Positions 1-4,571 of a stretch of DNA of 5,779 nucleotides are shown here, one piece after another. This DNA comes from Planctomycetota bacterium. GTDB taxonomy: Bacteria; Planctomycetota; UBA1135; UBA2386. The position numbers and the translations under genes were made by a program. The DNA is taken from contig QJVU01000119.1 in the NCBI GenBank assembly GCA_003235605.1, positions 1-5,779 of the forward strand, given 5' to 3'. The notes under the pieces were generated by a model, which was given only the letters and a program-made list of their open reading frames with translations, did no database searches and had not been told where the DNA came from. The first letter of the stretch is position 1; each line of letters begins with the position of its first letter.

Positions 1-14
1 CACCAGATTCTCAT
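1..14 (-). CDS. Possible start of a gene downstream of thrS (only 4 codons visible)
   Basis: On the minus strand the thrS stop TGA is part of an ATGA, so an ATG overlaps the stop. Reading from it gives Met-Arg-Ile-Trp before the window ends. ATGA overlaps are a common sign of translational coupling inside operons. infC often follows thrS in bacteria, but four residues cannot identify a product and these do not look like a typical IF-3 start. There is no Shine-Dalgarno sequence in the preceding thrS codons. The ATG may be chance. Confidence 0.25.
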
Positions 15-1957
15 CGGCGTTCTGCTGTGATCGACTGCAGGACCTCGAGGAACCGGTCGGTGGACATTGTCCCCAGGTCGCCGTCCTCGCGGTGGCGGAC
101 TGTCAGGCCACCACCCTCGACCTCCTTGTCCCCCACCACGCATGCGAAGGGGACCTTCTCCTGCCAGAGGTGCTGGCGGATCTTGTGGCCGATCTTCTCC
201 GCGGTGGTGTCCGCCTCGACCCGGTAGCCGGCGCTCCGCAGGGTACCCGCCAGCTCTTCCGCACGGGGGGCGTGGCGCTCGCCCACGGAGAGGATCACGG
301 CCTGCACGGGTGCCAGCCACAGGGGGAAGGCGCCGCCGAAGTGCTCCACCAGGATGCCGAAGAAGCGCTCCAGAGAGCCCAACAACGCACGGTGGATCAT
401 TACCGGCCGCACTCGCTCGCCGCTCTGGTCGATGAAGGTCATGTCGAAACGCTCGGGCTGGGTGAAGTCCGCTTGCACCGTCGAACACTGCCAGAACCGA
501 CCCAGGCTGTCCTTGATGTTGACGTCGATCTTCGGACCGTAGAAGGCACCAGCACCCTCGTCCACCTCGAAGGGCAGGCCGAGGTGCTCCAGGGAACGGC
601 GCAGGGCAGCGGTCGCCCTGTCCCATTCCTCGACCCTGCCGACGAACTTCTCCGGCCTGGTGGAGAGCACCAGGAGGAAATCCTCGAAACGGAACGCGCG
701 GAGCATCGAGAGCACGAAGGCCATGCAGCGGTCTATCTCTGCGTCCAGCTGGTCCGGCCGCAGGAACAAGTGGGCATCGTCCTGGGTGAAACCCCGAACC
801 CGCATCAGGCCGTGCAGTGTGCCCGCGCTCTCGTAGCGGTAGACGGTGCCCAGCTCCGCCCACCGGAACGGCAGCTCCCGGTACGAGCGCCGTCGCTTCT
901 TGTACATCTGGATGTGGAAGGGGCAGTTCATCGGCTTCAGCAGGTACTCCTGGCCATCCACGTCCATCGGCGAGTACATCGACTCCTTGTAGAACTCCAG
1001 GTGGCCGGAGGTCTGCCACAGTTCCGCCAGGGCCAGGTGCGGGCTGTAGACGATGTCGTAGCCGCCCTCGAGGTGCTGTTGGCGCCAGAACTCCTCGATC
1101 TTGTGACGCACGAAACCACCCTTGGGGTGCCAGAGGATCAGACCCGCGCCGTATTCCCCCATGGTGGAGAACAGGTCGAGGTCCGTGCCCAGGCGCCGGT
1201 GGTCCCGGCGGGCCGCTTCCTCGAGGTTCTTGCGGTGCGCCTCCATCTGGACCTTGTCGGCGAAGGCGTGGCCGTAGACGCGGGTGAGCATCTTGTTGCG
1301 GGCGTCGTCGCCGAAGTAGGCTCCCGCAATCGAAAGCACCGCGATGCCCTCCCCGAGGGCACCGGTGCTGGGCACGTGAGGCCCCTTGCACAGGTCCACG
1401 AAGTCGCCGGAACGGTAGAAGCTGATCTCATCGCCGACGGGGATCTTGTCGATGGTCTGGAGCTTGTAGTCCTCGCCGTGATTCGCCATCAGTTCCCTGG
1501 CCGCCTCCCGCGGGAGCACTTCCCGCTCGAAGGGGACGTTCGCCTTGACGATCTTGCGCATCAGCTTCTCGACCTCGGGAAGGTCCTCCTGGGTGAGGGG
1601 CTCATCGCCGAGGTCCAGGTCGTAGTAGAAGCCGTAGCGAGGGTCGTCCACGGGCGGCCCCTTCCAGAGCTTGACCTTGGGCCGCAGACGCTTGATGGCG
1701 TCTGCCATGACGTGTGCCGCGGAGTGGCGAAGCACCCAGAGCCCCTCCTTGCTGTCGCGCTTGATGATCCTGACCGTGGCGCCATCGGCCAATGGTTCCC
1801 TGAGGCTCAGGATCTTGCCATCCAGCTCCATGGCCACGGCGGCCTTGAGCAGACCCTTGCCGATGGCGCCTGCCAGGTCCAGGCCGGTGGCGCCGTGGTC
1901 CATCTCCCTGCTGCTGCCGTCGGGGAGGGTGATCTGGATCTTGGTCTTGGCGGTCAT
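11..1957 (-). CDS. thrS: Threonyl-tRNA synthetase (ThrRS), complete
   Basis: Cytoplasmic class II aminoacyl-tRNA synthetase that activates threonine with ATP and charges tRNA-Thr. The 648 aa match the usual bacterial length (about 640). Visible domains are an N-terminal TGS domain (about 1-65), an editing domain (about 70-245), the class II catalytic core (about 265-540) and a C-terminal anticodon-binding domain (about 547-645). The editing site that removes mischarged serine is intact: HSAAH (His78, His82) and CKGPH (Cys190, His194). The three zinc ligands that select threonine are present: Cys345 in MNCPFH, His396 in DDAHLF and His522 in MIHRALLGS (motif 3). Motif 2 is seen as RVRGFTQDDAH (386-396). 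The ATG at 1957 was chosen because the TGS domain starts right after it; the frame stays open upstream, but that part is shadow of another gene. No Shine-Dalgarno sequence precedes it. The upstream stop is 8 nt away, which suggests coupling. Nothing is missing or broken. Confidence 0.98.
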   Translation of the reverse strand: MTAKTKIQITLPDGSSREMDHGATGLDLAGAIGKGLLKAAVAMELDGKILSLREPLADGATVRIIKRDSKEGLWVLRHSAAHVMADAIKRLRPKVKLWKGPPVDDPRYGFYYDLDLGDEPLTQEDLPEVEKLMRKIVKANVPFEREVLPREAARELMANHGEDYKLQTIDKIPVGDEISFYRSGDFVDLCKGPHVPSTGALGEGIAVLSIAGAYFGDDARNKMLTRVYGHAFADKVQMEAHRKNLEEAARRDHRRLGTDLDLFSTMGEYGAGLILWHPKGGFVRHKIEEFWRQQHLEGGYDIVYSPHLALAELWQTSGHLEFYKESMYSPMDVDGQEYLLKPMNCPFHIQMYKKRRRSYRELPFRWAELGTVYRYESAGTLHGLMRVRGFTQDDAHLFLRPDQLDAEIDRCMAFVLSMLRAFRFEDFLLVLSTRPEKFVGRVEEWDRATAALRRSLEHLGLPFEVDEGAGAFYGPKIDVNIKDSLGRFWQCSTVQADFTQPERFDMTFIDQSGERVRPVMIHRALLGSLERFFGILVEHFGGAFPLWLAPVQAVILSVGERHAPRAEELAGTLRSAGYRVEADTTAEKIGHKIRQHLWQEKVPFACVVGDKEVEGGGLTVRHREDGDLGTMSTDRFLEVLQSITAERR

Positions 1958-1965
1958 CGGAACGA

Positions 1966-2541
1966 CTAGCGACCGATGCTCGCCGGCACCGTCACCGTGG
2001 TGCCGATGCTGACGGTGCGGATCCTGGGCAGCTGGATCCGCACCGGCACGCCCACCCCCAGACTTACCGGCACGGTCTCCAACCCCAGCAGCTCCGTGTG
2101 CTGGAAGTTGATGCCCATGGTCACGGTGTGGCGCCGACGTTCCGCGAGCAGGCGCTCGTGCCGCCAGTACTCGCCATAGTCCCGATGCACCCGGTCGGCC
2201 AGGAGAGCCAGCCGCGGCATATCGTGATCCCTTGCGATGTCGTGGAGGCGATCCCGGGCATGGTCCCGGGTCTCTTCTCTCGGGCTCGAGAGCCGGTTCA
2301 TCGGATGCCTGGTCAACTGCTGGATCTTGCGAACCTCCGCCTGCCGCCTCCACCTGCCGAAGTAGTGCACGTAACCATGGGCCCGCATGTAGTCGGCGTA
2401 CTCGAGCTTCTCCACGTCGTACCTGCGCAGCCACTGGCCCTGGTGGAGCACGAGCCCGGTCTGGGCAGCCAGCGGCACCCCGCCCAGGGCGACAACCAGG
2501 ACGACAACCAGGGCGACGGTGCCTCGCTGCAGCAGCAACAT
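1966..2541 (-). CDS. Exported protein of unknown function, upstream of and probably co-transcribed with thrS
   Basis: 191 aa that I do not recognise. The N-terminus looks like a Sec signal peptide: a short Arg-containing n-region, a hydrophobic run at about 8-25 rich in Val/Leu/Ala, and a likely cleavage near LAAQ (24-27). The mature protein has two parts. Residues about 35-138 are rich in Arg, His, Asp, Glu and Tyr and look mostly helical. Residues about 139-190 lose most charge and show alternating Val/Ile/Thr/Gly patterns typical of beta strands, for example LGVGVPVRIQLP (161-172). There are no cysteines and no enzymatic motif. This frame was preferred over the overlapping frames because only it gives a plausible signal peptide and balanced composition. 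The ATG at 2541 lies 7 nt after an extended -10 element and has no Shine-Dalgarno sequence. The stop is 8 nt before thrS. An envelope or periplasmic location is inferred; the function is unknown. Confidence 0.75.
   Translation of the reverse strand: MLLLQRGTVALVVVLVVALGGVPLAAQTGLVLHQGQWLRRYDVEKLEYADYMRAHGYVHYFGRWRRQAEVRKIQQLTRHPMNRLSSPREETRDHARDRLHDIARDHDMPRLALLADRVHRDYGEYWRHERLLAERRRHTVTMGINFQHTELLGLETVPVSLGVGVPVRIQLPRIRTVSIGTTVTVPASIGR
2010..2048 (-). repeat. Strong inverted repeat (hairpin) inside the 3' part of the exported-protein gene, upstream of thrS
   Basis: CGGTGCGGATCC (2013-2024) and GGATCCGCACCG (2034-2045) are perfect reverse complements: 12 bp around a 9-nt loop (2025-2033). 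Past one mismatch (2012/2046) two more pairs form, at 2011/2047 and 2010/2048, giving 14 of 15 pairs. In the leftward mRNA the hairpin sits about 53-91 nt before the thrS ATG. The bases encode the VRIQLPRIRTV part of the protein, so the symmetry may come partly from the repeated Arg-Ile codons. A role in controlling thrS expression or mRNA processing is possible. The loop does not show a threonine anticodon, so E. coli-style tRNA-Thr mimicry is not supported. Confidence 0.6.
2490..2513 (-). repeat. Tandem 12-bp repeat in the signal-peptide region
   Basis: Two adjacent 12-bp units on the plus strand, CGACAACCAGGA (2490-2501) and CGACAACCAGGG (2502-2513), differ at the last base only. They lie in the part of the exported-protein gene that encodes the hydrophobic core of the signal peptide (Val/Leu run). 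A four-codon duplication lengthening the core is a simple explanation. The in-frame length keeps the gene open. Confidence 0.6.
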
Positions 2542-2548
2542 GGCGGTC

Positions 2549-2557
2549 GTTATACCA
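2549..2557 (-). promoter_or_regulatory. Extended -10 promoter element for the exported protein-thrS unit
   Basis: The minus strand reads TGGTATAAC here. This is a TG-N extended -10 motif followed by TATAAC, five of six matches to TATAAT. Only 7 nt (GACCGCC) separate it from the ATG at 2541, so transcription would be expected to start at or next to the A of the ATG, giving a leaderless mRNA. No good -35 box is found at 16-18 nt spacing (GAGCCT at 17 nt), which fits an extended -10 promoter. The element lies inside the 56-bp region (2542-2597) shared with the divergent peptidase gene. It is a prediction from sequence only. Confidence 0.5.
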
Positions 2558-2597
2558 GAGTCTTGCGGACCAGGCTCTTCTGCCGTTGGATTCCCGG

Positions 2598-4463
2598 ATG
2601 GCCTCCCTGGTCCGCCTGCCTGCTGCCTTCGCCGGCGTCGCCGTCGCTGCAGCCCTGGTCTGGCTCTGGCTTGGCAGCGGACCTGCGCCCGAGCAGAGGA
2701 TTCCTGTACCCATGGATCACCACAGCCACGCCCGGCCCAACGAGGTAAGGGTGACCCACGTCAGCCTGGACCTGAACCTGGACTTCGAAAGTCACGAGGT
2801 GCAGGGCGAGGCTACCTTGTCCCTGGAACGCTACGACCCCGCCGCCGAGCTGGTGCTGGATACCCGTGACCTCGCCATCGAGGGAGTCACGGACATCCAC
2901 GGCAACCCGCTCCGTCATCGCATGGGGGAGCAAGACCCGGTACTGGGTCAGGCGTTGCATGTGTCCCTGCAAGACAACGACAACGTCAGGGTGCGCTACC
3001 GCACCCACCCGCAAGCCGCCGCATTGCAGTGGCTGGATCCATCCCAGACCACGGGAGACCAGCCGTTCCTGTATACCCAGGGCCAGGCCATCCTTACCCG
3101 CAGCTGGATCCCCCTGCAGGACACACCTGGTGTGCGTGTCACCTACGACGCCACGGTCCGTGCGCCAGCACGGATGCGCGTCGTGATGAGCGCTCCGCAG
3201 CGGGAGCGTCGGGACGACAACACCTTCGTATTCCGGATGCCGCAGCCGATTCCCGCGTACCTGATCGCGCTGGCTTGTGGGAACATCACGTCCAGAGAAG
3301 TCTCCGACCGCTGTGCGGTCTACGCGGAGCCGGAGGTCGTCGAGGCCGCAGCCCTGGAGCTTGGGGACATGGGCCGCATGCTGCAAGCCTGCGAGAAGGT
3401 CTTCGGCCCGTATCGCTGGGGACGCTACGACGTGCTGATCCTGCCACCGGCGTTTCCCTTCGGCGGTATGGAGAACCCCACCTTGACCTTCGCCACCCCG
3501 ACCATCCTGGCCGGTGACAAGTCCCTGGTGGCGCTCGTCGCCCACGAGCTGGCCCACTCCTGGTCCGGCAACCTGGTCACCAACGCCACCTGGCGGGACT
3601 TCTGGTTGAACGAGGGTTTCACCGTCTACCTCGAGCAGCGCATCATGGAGATCGTCTACGGTCGGGAACGTGCCGACATGGAGATCCTGCTTGGGCTCAA
3701 GAGCCTCGAGGAGGAGATGCAGCAGCTGTCGCCCCGGGACCAGGTCCTGCACATCGACCTTTCCGGACGCAACCCCGACGACGGCATGACCGCCGTGCCC
3801 TACGACAAGGGGGCCGCGTTCCTGCGCCGCCTGGAGCAGGTTTTCGGGCGCCAGCACTTTGACGGGTTCCTCAAGGCCTACTTTCAAGACCACGCCTTCC
3901 AGAGCATCACCACGGACCAGTTCCTCGCCTACCTGGGACGGGAACTGCTGGCAAAGCACCCCGAGCTGGCAAGACAGGTGGATGTCGAACTCTGGGTGAA
4001 GGGAGCGGGCTTGCCCCCTGACACGCCGCGGCCCGAGTCCCGCGCGCTTGCCGCCGCCGACGCGGCTCGCGAGGCCTGGTTCGCGGGCACCTTCAAGGAC
4101 CAGATGACCGCGGGCTTCGTCACCCAACAGTGGCTGCACTTCCTCAACGGGCTGCCGTCGGACCTGACCGCCGAGCAGATGGACATGCTCGACGTGCAGT
4201 TCCAGTTCACCCACACCGGAAACAGCGAGATCCTCACGGAGTGGATGAAGCTTGCCATCCGCAGCGGCTACCGCGCTGTCGGCGCGCGGCTGGAGGAGTT
4301 CCTGCTGAGGGTCGGCAGGCGCAAGTTCCTCAAGCCTCTCTACAAGGAGCTGGCAGCGACCGACGAGGGCCTGGCCATGGCGCGGGATATCTACAGACGG
4401 GCGCGCCCCCGCTACCACGCCATCTCCGTCCGAACCCTGGACGAGATCCTCGGCTGGAAGTAG
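2598..4463 (+). CDS. M1-family zinc metallopeptidase (leukotriene A4 hydrolase/aminopeptidase B type), probably exported or membrane-anchored
   Basis: 621 aa. It should remove N-terminal residues from peptides using one zinc ion. The zinc site HELAH (His316, Glu317, His320) is followed by Glu339 in WLNEGF, the HExxH-18-E pattern of M1. The exopeptidase motif GGMEN (289-293) and the substrate-binding QGQ (161-163) are present. PYDKG gives Tyr402 (human LTA4H Tyr383) and Asp394 matches Asp375. GRRKF (573-577) matches the LTA4H carboxylate-binding Arg563/Lys565. The domain order is beta-rich N-terminal domain (about 48-230), catalytic domain (about 235-470) and helical C-terminal domain (about 485-621), nearly the 611 aa of human LTA4H. 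Residues about 7-28 form a hydrophobic signal or anchor segment, absent from cytosolic LTA4H. The ATG at 2598 was chosen because this segment begins just after it; GGA at 2588-2590 is a weak ribosome site, and an in-frame TTG at 2586 is a less likely start. The upstream open frame is non-coding. Peptidase activity is expected; epoxide hydrolase activity is doubtful. Confidence 0.93.
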   Translation: MASLVRLPAAFAGVAVAAALVWLWLGSGPAPEQRIPVPMDHHSHARPNEVRVTHVSLDLNLDFESHEVQGEATLSLERYDPAAELVLDTRDLAIEGVTDIHGNPLRHRMGEQDPVLGQALHVSLQDNDNVRVRYRTHPQAAALQWLDPSQTTGDQPFLYTQGQAILTRSWIPLQDTPGVRVTYDATVRAPARMRVVMSAPQRERRDDNTFVFRMPQPIPAYLIALACGNITSREVSDRCAVYAEPEVVEAAALELGDMGRMLQACEKVFGPYRWGRYDVLILPPAFPFGGMENPTLTFATPTILAGDKSLVALVAHELAHSWSGNLVTNATWRDFWLNEGFTVYLEQRIMEIVYGRERADMEILLGLKSLEEEMQQLSPRDQVLHIDLSGRNPDDGMTAVPYDKGAAFLRRLEQVFGRQHFDGFLKAYFQDHAFQSITTDQFLAYLGRELLAKHPELARQVDVELWVKGAGLPPDTPRPESRALAAADAAREAWFAGTFKDQMTAGFVTQQWLHFLNGLPSDLTAEQMDMLDVQFQFTHTGNSEILTEWMKLAIRSGYRAVGARLEEFLLRVGRRKFLKPLYKELAATDEGLAMARDIYRRARPRYHAISVRTLDEILGWK

Positions 4464-4480
4464 GTAGAACTTCCCGGGTT

Positions 4481-4499
4481 GCCGTCTTGTCGTGACGGC
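4481..4499 (+). terminator. Candidate terminator hairpin after the peptidase gene
   Basis: GCCGTC (4481-4486) and GACGGC (4494-4499) form a perfect 6-bp stem with a 7-nt loop, starting 17 nt after the peptidase stop. No run of T follows, so it is not a classical intrinsic terminator. It could still pause polymerase or protect the mRNA 3' end. Confidence 0.35.
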
Positions 4500-4516
4500 T
4501 GCTACAGAGCTTTGCT

Positions 4517-4548
4517 CGGGAGTTTGGGGCGTTACGAAAACTCTCCCG
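4517..4548 (+). repeat. Imperfect inverted repeat upstream of the sigma factor gene
   Basis: CGGGAG (4517-4522) pairs with CTCCCG (4543-4548). TTT (4523-4525) then pairs with AAA (4538-4540) across a 2-nt bulge (CT, 4541-4542), leaving a 12-nt loop. No T run follows. Its right arm shares bases 4546-4548 with the next inverted repeat, so the two hairpins could not form together in one RNA. It may be a terminator remnant, an operator or chance. Confidence 0.35.
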
Positions 4549-4564
4549 GAAACTATCCTTCCGG
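4546..4564 (+). promoter_or_regulatory. Inverted repeat just before the sigma factor start; possible operator overlapping a weak -10
   Basis: CCGGAA (4546-4551) and TTCCGG (4559-4564) are perfect 6-bp inverted arms around ACTATCC. They end 7 nt before the ATG at 4572. The loop contains most of TATCCT (4554-4559), a four-of-six match to a -10 box, with only a poor -35 upstream (TTACGA, 4532-4537). If that -10 is used, the transcript leader would be a few nt long. A symmetrical site here could bind a regulator that controls the sigma gene. This is inference from position and symmetry. Confidence 0.35.
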
Positions 4565-4571
4565 CGAGGAC

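Noticed and set aside
92..1969. 625-codon plus-strand open frame opposite thrS
   Set aside because: Mirror of the thrS coding frame; the translation is Val/Leu/His/Gln-rich without domains, while thrS is unmistakable on the other strand.
2563..2591. Possible plus-strand promoter for the peptidase: TTGCGG (2563-2568) and TTGGAT (2586-2591), 17 nt apart
   Set aside because: Each box has only three of six consensus matches, so it cannot be separated from chance. The true promoter of the peptidase was not identified.
2232..2597. 122-residue in-frame N-terminal extension of the M1 peptidase
   Set aside because: Low-complexity Arg/Pro/Ser/Ala composition, antisense to the exported-protein gene. 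A signal/anchor segment begins directly after the ATG at 2598.
1958..2713. 252-residue in-frame N-terminal extension of thrS
   Set aside because: The extension is Arg/Pro/Gly/Ala-rich noise and overlaps the better-supported exported-protein frame. The TGS domain starts right after the ATG at 1957 and the 648-aa length fits the family.
2098..2748. 216-codon plus-strand open frame across the exported-protein gene and the peptidase start
   Set aside because: No domain or signal peptide. It overlaps the real peptidase start in another frame and is antisense to the exported-protein gene, whose signal peptide supports that gene.
4507..4517. Small GAGC-TTT-GCTC hairpin in the gap before the sigma gene
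   Set aside because: A 4-bp stem is expected by chance and there is no T run or other supporting context.
4461..4571. Peptidase and sigma gene are in the same frame, separated by one TAG and 36 open codons, as if one fused gene with readthrough
   Set aside because: The peptidase ends where LTA4H-type proteins normally end, and 36 stop-free codons are unremarkable at this GC content. No readthrough signal was recognised.
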